Source: Erysipelotrichaceae bacterium (GTDB lineage: Bacteria; Bacillota_I; Bacilli_A; Erysipelotrichales; Erysipelotrichaceae). Taken from it: 15,736 nucleotides of DNA. A program made the position numbers and the translations under genes. Shown piece after piece: positions 1 through 6,530 of this stretch (position 1 is its first letter; each line of letters opens with the position of its first letter). The DNA lies in NCBI GenBank assembly GCA_017561615.1, contig JAFZBT010000096.1:1-15736 (forward strand). Reading direction: 5' to 3'. Below the pieces are notes generated by a model. The model had not been told where the DNA came from, searched no databases, and saw nothing but the letters and a program-made list of their open reading frames with translations.

Positions 1-102
1 ATCTACGTCACCCAGTATGGCAAGACCATTGCCATGGGTACGCCGGAAGAGATCCGCAATAACCCGCTGGTCATTCAGGCCTATCTGGGAGAGGAGGGAT
101 AA
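1..102 (+). CDS. livG: C-terminal end of LivG-like branched-chain amino-acid ABC transporter ATPase (partial)
   Basis: Only the last 33 codons and the TAA stop are in the window. The frame reads ...[20 protein letters not shown].. before the stop. This matches the characteristic tail of LivG ATPases, where a GTPxEI segment is followed by a V(I)xAYLGE ending. The next gene, livF, begins one base after the stop, which is the usual livG-livF order in branched-chain amino-acid importer operons. The catalytic motifs lie upstream of the window, so the call rests on the tail and the context. The substrate (Leu/Ile/Val or a related amino acid or amide) cannot be resolved. Confidence 0.85.
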   Translation: MYVTQYGKTIAMGTPEEIRNNPLVIQAYLGEEG

Positions 103-103
103 C

Positions 104-817
104 ATGCTGGAAGTAAGGAATCTGTCCGTCAGCTACGGCGGCATCAAGGCTCTCAAGTCAATCAGCATCAGCGTTCCCGACAAGCAGATCGTCACCCTGA
201 TCGGTGCTAACGGCGCCGGCAAGAGCACGACCCTGCGGGCCATTGCCAAACTGATCAAGCACGACAGCGGCACCATCATCTACAACGGCGAGGACATCAC
301 CGACATCACCGCCCGGCAGACGGTGCAGAAGGGCATAACCCTGATCCCTGAAGGCCGTCACGTCTTCCCGGACATGACCGTTCTGGAGAATCTGAAACTC
401 GGCGCCTTCCTGCGCACCGATAACAAGGCCATTAAGGAAGACATCGATTACATGTATGAGCTCTTCCCGGTTCTGAAGGAAAGAAGCAGCCAGCTGGCCG
501 GCACCCTGTCGGGCGGCGAGCAGCAGATGCTGGCAGTCTCCAGAGCATTGATGGCCCGGCCGAAGATGCTGATGATGGATGAACCTTCATTGGGCCTGGC
601 CCCGATGCTGGTCAAGGACATCTTCGCCATCATTGAACGGGTCAACAAGGAAGATGGCCTGCCGATCCTGCTGATCGAGCAGAACGCCAACTTTGCCCTG
701 AAAGTCGCCGACTACGGCTACGTACTGGAAACCGGAACCATTCAGCTGGAAGGCACCGGCGACCAGCTGTTGCAGAACGAAAGAGTCAAGGAACTCTATC
801 TGGGCACCGGCGATTAG
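104..817 (+). CDS. livF: LivF-type branched-chain amino-acid ABC transporter ATP-binding protein
   Basis: This 237-residue protein is the cytoplasmic ATPase that, with LivG, powers a Liv/HAAT-family importer. Visible motifs are Walker A GANGAGKST (residues 34-42), the LivF-typical segment IPEGRHVFPDMTVLENL (81-97), the ABC signature LSGGEQQ (135-141) and Walker B LMMDEPSLGLAP (156 onward). The switch region reads LLIEQNA, with Gln where most ABC ATPases have the H-loop His; this is normal for LivF. The ATG at 104 is chosen over an upstream in-frame ATG at 17 because it follows GAGAGGAGG, lies one base after the livG stop, and gives the canonical MLEVRNLSVSYGGI N-terminus and normal family length. 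Permeases and the binding protein would lie upstream. The exact substrate is inferred only from family. Confidence 0.95.
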   Translation: MLEVRNLSVSYGGIKALKSISISVPDKQIVTLIGANGAGKSTTLRAIAKLIKHDSGTIIYNGEDITDITARQTVQKGITLIPEGRHVFPDMTVLENLKLGAFLRTDNKAIKEDIDYMYELFPVLKERSSQLAGTLSGGEQQMLAVSRALMARPKMLMMDEPSLGLAPMLVKDIFAIIERVNKEDGLPILLIEQNANFALKVADYGYVLETGTIQLEGTGDQLLQNERVKELYLGTGD

Positions 818-834
818 AACAAAGAACTACTGTT

Positions 835-867
835 AATGAAAGCGCCATGAACAATGGCGCTTTCATT
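835..867 (+). terminator. Perfect 14-bp hairpin after livF, probable terminator
   Basis: Arms AATGAAAGCGCCAT (835-848) and ATGGCGCTTTCATT (854-867) are exact complements around a 5-nt loop. The hairpin starts 17 bases after the livF stop. The 3' arm is T-rich, but no long T run follows it, so it could be a terminator with a weak tail or a 3' stabilising hairpin. Confidence 0.6.
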
Positions 868-914
868 AGAGTGAGAAGAAAAGAATTTGTCATAGAATTC
901 CCCTGCGTTTGCGC

Positions 915-920
915 TATAAT
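915..920 (+). promoter_or_regulatory. Probable -10 box for tRNA-Val
   Basis: A consensus TATAAT sits 9 bases before the first base of the mature tRNA, a normal distance for a short tRNA leader. No good -35 is present at 16-18 bp. The nearest candidate, TTGTCA (887-892), is 22 bp upstream, which is too far for a standard sigma-A promoter. Confidence 0.55.
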
Positions 921-929
921 AAGAGTACC

Positions 930-1005
930 GGAGAGTTAGCTCAGTCGGGAGAGCACATGCGTCACATGCATGGGGTCATGGGTTCGAGCCCCATACTTTC
1001 CACCA
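930..1005 (+). tRNA. tRNA-Val (anticodon CAC)
   Basis: The 76-nt cloverleaf folds by eye. The acceptor stem GGAGAGT pairs with ACTTTCC (one G-U), followed by discriminator A and an encoded CCA (1003-1005). The D arm is GCTC/GAGC with an AGTCGGGA loop. The anticodon stem CATGC/GCATG encloses loop GTCACAT with anticodon CAC at 963-965, which reads GUG. The variable loop is 5 nt. The T arm is ATGGG/CCCAT around TTCGAGC. The 5' half resembles other bacterial tRNA-Val genes. Position 32 is G, where a pyrimidine is usual. It is a single gene between its own promoter-like box and a terminator, not part of an rRNA operon in this window. Confidence 0.95.
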
Positions 1006-1013
1006 TGAAAAGA

Positions 1014-1040
1014 AAAAGACTGCCGGACAGGCAGTCTTTT
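1014..1040. terminator. Bidirectional intrinsic terminator shared by tRNA-Val and the HAD-STAS gene
   Basis: Stem AAAAGACTGCC (1014-1024) pairs with GGCAGTCTTTT (1030-1040) around a 5-nt loop. Read rightward it ends the tRNA transcript, 8 bases after CCA. Read leftward it lies 18 bases beyond the HAD-STAS stop and is followed by TTTTTCTTTTC. One hairpin therefore serves both convergent units, with the better U tract on the minus strand. Confidence 0.85.
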
Positions 1041-1058
1041 ATGTTCTTATGGTGTCCG

Positions 1059-2141
1059 TTACTTCTTCTGAATGTCCATGATGTCGACGAAGCCGGTCAC
1101 CTCAAAGATCTGCTCAACGTCGTCCTTGACGTTGATGATGTGCAGTTTTTCCGTGCCGATCCGCTTGGCCAGCGACAGAATGATGCGCAGGCCGGTGGAG
1201 GAGATGTAGTGAACATCATCGCAGTCGAGGAATACTTCCCGTCCGTCTTCGATGATCTCTTCGCAGGCATTCTTCAGAATGTCAGCCGTGGCCGTGTTGA
1301 CCGGACCGGACAGCTTCAGGGTCTGAGAGTTTTCGTCGGCGCTGTAGCTGGTCTGCAGGTCGGTGTTGCCTTCGATCAGACCAAAGTGCTTAAGGGCGTT
1401 TTCAATGCCGTTGTCGTCAATGTCGGTGGTGATGTAGTCGGCTTTCTGCTTGACGATCTCCTTGGCGTTGCCCATGGCTACGCCGATGCCGGCATACTGC
1501 AGCATCGGGATGTCGTTTTCACCGTCGCCGAAGGCCATGGTCTCGGCCTTGCCGTAGCCCATGCGGTCCATGTAGCGCTGCATGCCGACGTCCTTGCCGC
1601 CGCCCTTGGCGATGATGTCGATGCCGGTATCGTTCCAGCTGGTGATGTCGCATTCGTCAAGCGTCTTGCGCAGCAGCTGCTTTTCCTTTTCGGGAATGAA
1701 GCCCAGTACCTGGTAGACCTTCTCACCGTTATAGGTGCTGACTTCGGGAATGGTTCCGTGGGTGCTGTTCTGCGTGGCGATGACGGTCTCATTGACGTAG
1801 TTGATGGCCCGGCCGTCCTCCCTGATCAGCACCAGAGGGATGCGCTTGGCTTCAAACATCGAGATCAGGATCTCCATGTCGCCTTCCTCAATGGGCGTGC
1901 CGGCAAACATCTGATAGTTTTCGTCCAGGCAGAGCTGGCCGTTAAGGGTAAGATAAGCGTCGAAGGGAACCTCCAGGATCGGCAGCTTGACCATTTCCTC
2001 CAGCGAACGGCCGGTGGAAATGACCGTCTTTATGCCCTTTTCCCTGAGCTGTCTGAGAGCCCGGGTGGTGCTGGCCGGTACCTGGCCGGTTTTGTGTGAC
2101 AGCAGTGTGCCGTCGATGTCGAAGAAGCAGACCTTGATCAT
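1059..2141 (-). CDS. Cof-type HAD phosphatase fused to a C-terminal STAS domain
   Basis: This 360-residue cytosolic protein has two modules. Residues 1 to about 255 are a Cof/YidA-like HAD hydrolase. Motif I is FFDIDGTLL, with nucleophile D8 and general acid D10. Motif II is ISTGR with T43. Motif III is the lysine in KGGGKD (179-184). Motif IV is GDGENDIPML (205-214). Such enzymes dephosphorylate small metabolites such as sugar phosphates or FMN. Residues about 272-360 read as a STAS domain of the SpoIIAA/RsbV kind: a beta-strand LKLSGPV, then DCDDVHYISSTGLRIIL, with S315/T316 at the usual phosphorylation site. No partner kinase or sigma-factor gene is in the window. The start ATG is preceded by AAAAAGGGGGTAA. 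The fusion is unusual and its biological meaning is unknown; a phospho-regulated scaffold is inference. Confidence 0.9.
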   Translation of the reverse strand: MIKVCFFDIDGTLLSHKTGQVPASTTRALRQLREKGIKTVISTGRSLEEMVKLPILEVPFDAYLTLNGQLCLDENYQMFAGTPIEEGDMEILISMFEAKRIPLVLIREDGRAINYVNETVIATQNSTHGTIPEVSTYNGEKVYQVLGFIPEKEKQLLRKTLDECDITSWNDTGIDIIAKGGGKDVGMQRYMDRMGYGKAETMAFGDGENDIPMLQYAGIGVAMGNAKEIVKQKADYITTDIDDNGIENALKHFGLIEGNTDLQTSYSADENSQTLKLSGPVNTATADILKNACEEIIEDGREVFLDCDDVHYISSTGLRIILSLAKRIGTEKLHIINVKDDVEQIFEVTGFVDIMDIQKK

Positions 2142-2198
2142 GGCGATTACCCCCTTTTTCCTTTTTTATGATAACACAATCTGACAGCTCCAAAGCGC

Positions 2199-2230
2199 AA
2201 AAAAAGACAGCCGGCACAGCCAGGCTGTCT
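2199..2230 (-). terminator. Intrinsic terminator of the ABC-CPBP operon
   Basis: On the minus strand, AGACAGCC (2230-2223) pairs with GGCTGTCT (2212-2205), and an inner GGC/GCC extends the stem around one bulged base. A run of seven T follows (2205-2199). It starts 8 bases beyond the CPBP stop codon and separates that operon from the HAD-STAS gene downstream on the same strand. Confidence 0.85.
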
Positions 2231-2238
2231 GATGGCTT

Positions 2239-3111
2239 CTAGAAGGCAAACAGTCTTCCGATGATGATGAGAGCGACGTAGAGAATGATGAAGAACATGC
2301 AGGAAATGGAATGAGGCATCAGCTTGAACGGCTTGGGGAACTCCTTCCATTTCAGCTTGCGTACTGACAGCGCCAGCATGATGAGCAGGAAGGCGCCGGT
2401 CAGTCCATAGACCACATAGTCACTGATCTCAACCGGATAGTAATTGCTCAGGGTTGAAAGCGAGTTGTTGGCGACGTGCAGGATCACCGTGGGAATGATG
2501 GAATCATAATGCCAGGCGATCAGGCCGAAGGCCAGACCGATGAAGATGGCAGGAACGCTCTGGGAGAAGGTACCATGGAACAGGCCGAAGAACAGGGCGC
2601 TGATCAGCACGTAGCACCAGCGGCCATACGGCTTCATGACCTTGCGCAGCCAGTAACGGAAGACGATCTCCTCCATTATGGGAGCGGCAAGACAGGCGTA
2701 GAGAATGTCTATCAGAGACAGGGAGGCAGCTTCCTCGGTTGAAAAGCCGCCGATCAGCCACCAGATATCCCAGCAGGCCAGCACGTAGAAGAAAGTGCCC
2801 AGGCAGACCAGCAGGCAGCCGGGGATGTCTCTACGCCGCAGCGGCTCCAGAGTGAAGAGCCGGTCAATGTACTTGCGGAAGAAGATCATGTAGCACAGGT
2901 AGTAGGCCAGAATGATGCATCCGTAGAGCACTCCGGAGGTAAAAAGAGTCTGCAGGAATTCGTTTTTGAAGACGAACGCTCCGGCCAGGGAAATGCCTGA
3001 ACTGGCAGCGGTGAGGGCGTTCATGACGACGGAAAGAGCCAGGACATAGCCGGCTGCGCAGCGGAAGGGCTTGTAGTATTCTCTCTGCTGAGGTGTTTCT
3101 TTTCTTACCAT
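2239..3111 (-). CDS. CPBP (CAAX/Abi) family intramembrane glutamic protease
   Basis: This is a polytopic membrane protein of 290 residues from the chosen start, with about eight hydrophobic segments. It has the three CPBP motifs. Counting from the GTG at 3120, these are PIMEEIVFRYWL (E150, E151, R155), FFGLFHG (H182) and HVANN (H215, N219). CPBP proteins are the Rce1-like proteases used in bacteria for prenyl-protein, bacteriocin-immunity and pheromone maturation roles (for example MroQ and SkfC). A GTG at 3120 abuts the permease stop, but ATG at 3111 has AGGTGAG at good spacing, so I prefer ATG. It is the last gene of an ATPase-permease-CPBP operon. Substrate is unknown. The intact catalytic residues suggest an active protease rather than a dead homologue. 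Confidence 0.88.
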   Translation of the reverse strand: MVRKETPQQREYYKPFRCAAGYVLALSVVMNALTAASSGISLAGAFVFKNEFLQTLFTSGVLYGCIILAYYLCYMIFFRKYIDRLFTLEPLRRRDIPGCLLVCLGTFFYVLACWDIWWLIGGFSTEEAASLSLIDILYACLAAPIMEEIVFRYWLRKVMKPYGRWCYVLISALFFGLFHGTFSQSVPAIFIGLAFGLIAWHYDSIIPTVILHVANNSLSTLSNYYPVEISDYVVYGLTGAFLLIMLALSVRKLKWKEFPKPFKLMPHSISCMFFIILYVALIIIGRLFAF

Positions 3112-3120
3112 GACACTCAC

Positions 3121-4707
3121 CTACCTTACCCGGAAGGCCTTGGGGGCTTTCCTGATGACTAACACGAACATTACTGCCGAGATGACGGCCAGCACGAAGG
3201 TGACCGCCGCCAGGATCGGCAGACTGATGGGAATGCTGAAATCCATCAGCAGATAGGAAATCAGATAGACGACGCCGTCGATTATCGGATAGGTTTTGTT
3301 GACCACCGTACCATCAAAGGAATACGGCTGCAGCAGATAATACGACGTGATGTTGTAGAAGCAGAAGAAGACGGCCAGTACCAGAGGCAGAAGGAAGCAG
3401 ACGGCGATCCGGCCGGGTTCAATGAGAGGTGAATGGACAGCCATGGCTCCGCTCAGGCCCAGGGCCAGGATCAGACCGATGATCAGATTCATGCCCAGAA
3501 CGGTTCTGAGCCGCAGTCTCAGGTTTTCCATGATGGCCTGCTTGGTCCGGTAGAAGTTGTAGTTGATCAGATAGCGGTCCAGCTGGAAGAAGCACAGCTG
3601 GGCGAACTGCTTGGCCGAACGGGAAGTGAAGCAGTACATGATGAAGAACATGTTGGGCAGCACGCTGTAGATGAAATCTCCGTCGATGTCGATCTCCAGG
3701 ATGTCGGTAAACAGCGCCGTCTTCGGTAAAAACATCAGTACGGCTACGACCGCCAGCGACAGCAGTACGAAGACGATGAAGCTGCCGTAGATGTTGCGGC
3801 GGTAGCGGGAAGTGAACAGGCGGTAGATGTAGCGGTAGCCGGTTTCCCGGGTATTGTCTTCGCTGTCCTTGACCTTGATCTTCTTATTGATGCTGTTGTA
3901 GTCAATGCCGTCAATGACCAGCGACTTGTTCTTGCCGTTGATGGACAGCTCAAGCAGGTTGTACTTGAACAGCAGATCATACTTTTCAAAGCCGTAAAGG
4001 TACATCCAGGCGCCGATGGCACTGATGATCATCAGGATTCCGGCCAGTTCCATGTACCGGTTGGGAATCGAAACGTCCGCAAAGACGCTGACCGCCACGG
4101 CAATCAGGCAGATCACGGCAATGATTACTCTCGGCAGCATCCTTCTCTGCACGTAGGCAGCGCGCTTTTCGCTGATCAGCAGGCCTACGGCCTCAAAGAT
4201 GAAGGATATGGCCAGGCGCATCAGGATCCAGTAGAGAACGCGCAGATAGCTGATGCCCGTAAGCGAGGAGACCACCGGTGCGGCCAGGGCGAACAGCAGG
4301 CCCTGTTCCAGCAGGTAGTGACGCATCAGGTAGCGGGCGTAATCCCGCGGTTCGGCCTTGAGCAGGATGATCATGTCGTAGTCTTCCTCGTTGAACAGGA
4401 AGATGCCGGTGAACAGCTCGCGGGCGACGGCCAGCAGGATGAAGATCATCAGAAAGCTGTCTGAAGTCTCTCCGGCCAGAAAGCCGTAAAGAAACAGGAA
4501 ATAAATGACTTTTCTGGTAAAGCGGTACAGATAGGACAGAATGGTCAGGGTCAGGCCGATGCCTTCCTTTGCCAGATACTCCGCCGGCAGGTCATCGTAG
4601 AAGAAGTGCCGGAAAATGAAATTGTGCGACAGGAAGTAGAAGAAGGAATTGGCCTTTTTGCGGTAGCGGAGATCCCTGATCAGCTTAGCAAGCCGGCGGT
4701 TATTCAC
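3121..4707 (-). CDS. Large polytopic ABC transporter permease
   Basis: This 528-residue integral membrane protein is the presumed permease partner of the ATPase directly upstream. Hydrophobic stretches fall near residues 48-75, 83-103, 133-178, 192-210, 220-238, 306-326, 346-362, 404-424, 433-455 and 475-520. They form two halves separated by a soluble loop (about 240-300, rich in Lys/Asn/Asp). This duplicated layout is larger than the roughly 400-residue EcsB, and I do not recognise a named family with confidence. The start is taken as GTG at 4707, giving an 8-bp overlap with the ATPase stop (GTGAATAA). A longer reading from TTG at 4737 would overlap by 38 bp and lacks support. The overlap implies translational coupling. 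Function as an exporter is inferred from operon context. Confidence 0.75.
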   Translation of the reverse strand: MNNRRLAKLIRDLRYRKKANSFFYFLSHNFIFRHFFYDDLPAEYLAKEGIGLTLTILSYLYRFTRKVIYFLFLYGFLAGETSDSFLMIFILLAVARELFTGIFLFNEEDYDMIILLKAEPRDYARYLMRHYLLEQGLLFALAAPVVSSLTGISYLRVLYWILMRLAISFIFEAVGLLISEKRAAYVQRRMLPRVIIAVICLIAVAVSVFADVSIPNRYMELAGILMIISAIGAWMYLYGFEKYDLLFKYNLLELSINGKNKSLVIDGIDYNSINKKIKVKDSEDNTRETGYRYIYRLFTSRYRRNIYGSFIVFVLLSLAVVAVLMFLPKTALFTDILEIDIDGDFIYSVLPNMFFIMYCFTSRSAKQFAQLCFFQLDRYLINYNFYRTKQAIMENLRLRLRTVLGMNLIIGLILALGLSGAMAVHSPLIEPGRIAVCFLLPLVLAVFFCFYNITSYYLLQPYSFDGTVVNKTYPIIDGVVYLISYLLMDFSIPISLPILAAVTFVLAVISAVMFVLVIRKAPKAFRVR

Positions 4708-5395
4708 CCTTGAGGATCCCCACGATCTTTTCCTCAAATTCCGGTGTGCGGATGAGGTCGTTATCGATCAGTTCCATCTTGCCGTTGTTGAGGACCACGA
4801 TCTCGTCGCACAGAGAAGTGGCAAGTTCCAGAATGTGAGTTGAGAAGATGATGACATGGCCTTCCCGGAGATCCTTGAGCATCTGCTTGATCTCGGCGGC
4901 CACGATGACATCCAGGGAAGTCAGCGGTTCATCCAGCAAAAGGACGCGGGGCTTGGCGATCAGGTACATCAGGATCTGAAGCTTGTGCTTCATGCCCATT
5001 GAGTAGTCCTTGATCAGCTTGTGCTGACTGGCCTCGTCAATGGCGATGATGTCGAAGTATTCACCGATCGTCCGGTCCGGAGTGATGCCGTTGATCTCGA
5101 TGAAGGCCTTGATGAATTCATAAGCGGTCAGAAATTCCGGCAGCATCGGGTCGGTGAGCACCAGGCCGAGATTGTGGGAATTGAGTTCCTCACGGCTGCC
5201 ATCGTCGTTTTCGATGTAGGCGCTGCCCTGCTCATAGTCGATCAGGCTGTCGATGCAGTTGAAGAAGGTGGTCTTGCCGGATCCGTTGCGGCCCAGCAGG
5301 CCATACATCCTTCCCTCTTCAAAGGTGAATGACAGATCGTTGAGCACCAGGGTGCTGCCGTAGCTCTTTGTCAGATTCTCGATAACCAGTTTCAT
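4700..5395 (-). CDS. ABC transporter ATP-binding protein, exporter type (EcsA-like)
   Basis: This 231-residue ATPase has Walker A GRNGSGKTT (35-43), a degenerate signature YSMGMKHKLQ (131-140) in place of LSGGQ, Walker B VLLLDEP (151-157) and the switch histidine in STH (H187). The Q-loop position appears to be T81/D82 rather than Gln. The signature pattern YSxGMxxKL is typical of the ABC-2/EcsA-type single-domain exporter ATPases. ATG at 5395 is preceded by AAGGAGGA. It is the first gene of the operon and overlaps the permease by 8 bp. A leader with a conspicuous palindrome lies between its promoter and the ribosome binding site. Substrate is unknown. The neighbouring intramembrane protease suggests a peptide or an envelope-related substrate. 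Confidence 0.92.
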   Translation of the reverse strand: MKLVIENLTKSYGSTLVLNDLSFTFEEGRMYGLLGRNGSGKTTFFNCIDSLIDYEQGSAYIENDDGSREELNSHNLGLVLTDPMLPEFLTAYEFIKAFIEINGITPDRTIGEYFDIIAIDEASQHKLIKDYSMGMKHKLQILMYLIAKPRVLLLDEPLTSLDVIVAAEIKQMLKDLREGHVIIFSTHILELATSLCDEIVVLNNGKMELIDNDLIRTPEFEEKIVGILKGE

Positions 5396-5429
5396 GAACG
5401 CGTCCTCCTTGCCTCAGAGGCAGACAGAC

Positions 5430-5451
5430 TCAGGCCTGTCCACAGGCCTGA
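5430..5451. repeat. Palindromic leader element before the ABC-CPBP operon
   Basis: TCAGGCCTGT (5430-5439) and ACAGGCCTGA (5442-5451) are exact inverted repeats separated by CC. Each arm contains CAGGCCTG, itself palindromic. The element lies just downstream of the minus-strand -10 box (5459-5464), so it would begin at about +1 of the transcript. It could be an operator for a dimeric repressor or a 5'-UTR hairpin. A second small palindrome, GCCTCAGAGGC (5411-5421), sits next to the ribosome binding site. Confidence 0.7.
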
Positions 5452-5458
5452 CCCTGTA

Positions 5459-5464
5459 ATTATA
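5459..5464 (-). promoter_or_regulatory. Extended -10 promoter for the ABC-CPBP operon
   Basis: On the minus strand the sequence reads TGATATAAT, a consensus -10 with the extended TG motif, 63 bases upstream of the ATPase start. At 17 bp upstream the -35 is poor (TAAGGG), as expected if the TG element compensates. Confidence 0.6.
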
Positions 5465-5484
5465 TCACACCCGGGCACTGACCC

Positions 5485-5513
5485 TTAAATTGCCTTCAAA
5501 TTTGTGGTACGAT
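5485..5513 (+). promoter_or_regulatory. Possible extended -10 promoter for the lipid kinase gene
   Basis: TGGTACGAT (5505-5513) provides an extended -10, with TTAAAT at 5485-5490 seventeen bases upstream as a weak -35. It is divergent from the ABC-CPBP promoter and lies 33 bases before the lipid kinase ATG. Confidence 0.4.
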
Positions 5514-5546
5514 AAGGGAAAGAAACGGTCCGGAAAGGTAATAGCC

Positions 5547-6467
5547 ATGAAATATGTGTTTGTGATCAACCCGGCGGCCGGCAAGGAAAACTCCGAAGAC
5601 GGACTGCTGGAGCAGCTGAGAAAAAGAAAAGGCCTCGACTATGAGGTCTACTATACCAAGGCGCCTCATGACGCCGTCGATTTCGTCATCAGTACCTGCG
5701 CCCAGCGCCCAGACGAGCAGTTCTGCTTCATCGGCGCCGGCGGCGACGGGACGCTGAATGAAATCGTTAACGGGGTGGCCCGCTGCCAAAATGCCTGCTT
5801 CGGCTGCTGGCCCTGCGGCTCAGGGAACGACTTCATCAAGTACTATGGGGAAGTTGACAACGCCGCTGATCTGGACAATCTGCTCAACGGCCATCTGCAG
5901 GAAATCGACCTGATGCTGATCAACGGAGAGACCTATTCGATGAACGTCATCGATACCGGCTTTGACTGCGTGGCCATTGAGAACATGGAGAAGGTCAGGT
6001 GCAAGCCGATCATCGGCGGCAGGAATTCCTATACGACCGGCATCATCGTGGCGGTACTGGCCGGACGTCATCACAGGGGAACGATCAGCGTCGACGGCAA
6101 GGTCCTCAACCCCAAGGGAAGCTTCATGCTGGCGACGGTCGCCAACGGCACCCATATCGGCGGCGGCTACAAGGCTGCTCCCCGGGCGCTTGCCGATGAC
6201 GGGCTGATCGATGTCTGCCTGATCACGCCCATCAGCATTCCCCGTCTGGCCGCTCTGATCGGCTACTACCGTAAGGGCGAGCATCTGGACAACGAGAAGT
6301 TCAAGAAATACCTCTCTTACTGTCAGGGGCGCAAGGTGGAGATCGATGCCGAAAAGTCGCTGTACATCGCCGCGGACGGCGAGATGATGAAGGATACGCA
6401 CTTCACCATTGAAATAGTTGATAAGAAGATCAGCTTCCTGGTACCCGCGGGAAGTCAGAGAGCATAA
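5547..6467 (+). CDS. dagK: Diacylglycerol kinase / YegS-family lipid kinase
   Basis: This 306-residue enzyme of the DAGK catalytic superfamily transfers phosphate from ATP to diacylglycerol or a related lipid at the membrane face. That recycles DAG from lipoteichoic-acid synthesis into phosphatidic acid. Motifs seen are NPAAGK (8-13), GAGGDGTLNEIVNG (63-76), PCGSGNDF (89-96), GGGYKAAPRALADDGLIDV (205-223) and AADGE (275-279), which holds the expected catalytic acid. Length and motif order are normal for DgkB/DagK. The ATG at 5547 is preferred over an upstream in-frame start at 5490: it gives the typical MKYVFVINPAAGK start, and GGAAAGG lies upstream, a modest ribosome binding site. The gene stands alone. 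A role with lipids other than DAG cannot be excluded. Confidence 0.92.
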   Translation: MKYVFVINPAAGKENSEDGLLEQLRKRKGLDYEVYYTKAPHDAVDFVISTCAQRPDEQFCFIGAGGDGTLNEIVNGVARCQNACFGCWPCGSGNDFIKYYGEVDNAADLDNLLNGHLQEIDLMLINGETYSMNVIDTGFDCVAIENMEKVRCKPIIGGRNSYTTGIIVAVLAGRHHRGTISVDGKVLNPKGSFMLATVANGTHIGGGYKAAPRALADDGLIDVCLITPISIPRLAALIGYYRKGEHLDNEKFKKYLSYCQGRKVEIDAEKSLYIAADGEMMKDTHFTIEIVDKKISFLVPAGSQRA

Positions 6468-6490
6468 GAAAAGGTTCATAAGCTGAACCT
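6466..6490 (-). terminator. Terminator hairpin for the 3D-domain gene
   Basis: On the minus strand AGGTTCA pairs with TGAACCT (arms at plus coordinates 6472-6478 and 6484-6490) around a 5-nt loop, followed by TTTTCTTA. It is 38 bases past the minus-strand stop codon and touches the end of the lipid kinase gene on the other strand. Confidence 0.6.
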
Positions 6491-6506
6491 GTCGGTGAAT
6501 TACAAC

Positions 6507-6530
6507 AGCACGCTCAGCGTGCTTTTTCTT
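6507..6530 (+). terminator. Intrinsic terminator of the lipid kinase gene
   Basis: AGCACGC (6507-6513) pairs with GCGTGCT (6517-6523) around TCA, followed by TTTTCTT. The T tract overlaps the stop codon of the convergent gene on the minus strand (6529-6531). Confidence 0.8.

Noticed and set aside
887..920. Full promoter TTGTCA ... TATAAT for tRNA-Val
   Set aside because: The spacer is 22 bp, too long for a standard sigma-A promoter. Only the -10 box is reported.
909..2099. Long plus-strand open frame of 396 codons antisense to the HAD-STAS gene
   Set aside because: It runs through the tRNA-Val gene and its terminator, and mirrors a gene with clear HAD and STAS motifs. It has no ribosome binding site and reads as low-information sequence.
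3112..3120. GTG at 3120 as the start of the CPBP protease
   Set aside because: It abuts the previous stop and has poor Shine-Dalgarno spacing. The ATG at 3111 has AGGTGAG at a suitable distance. The difference is only three residues.
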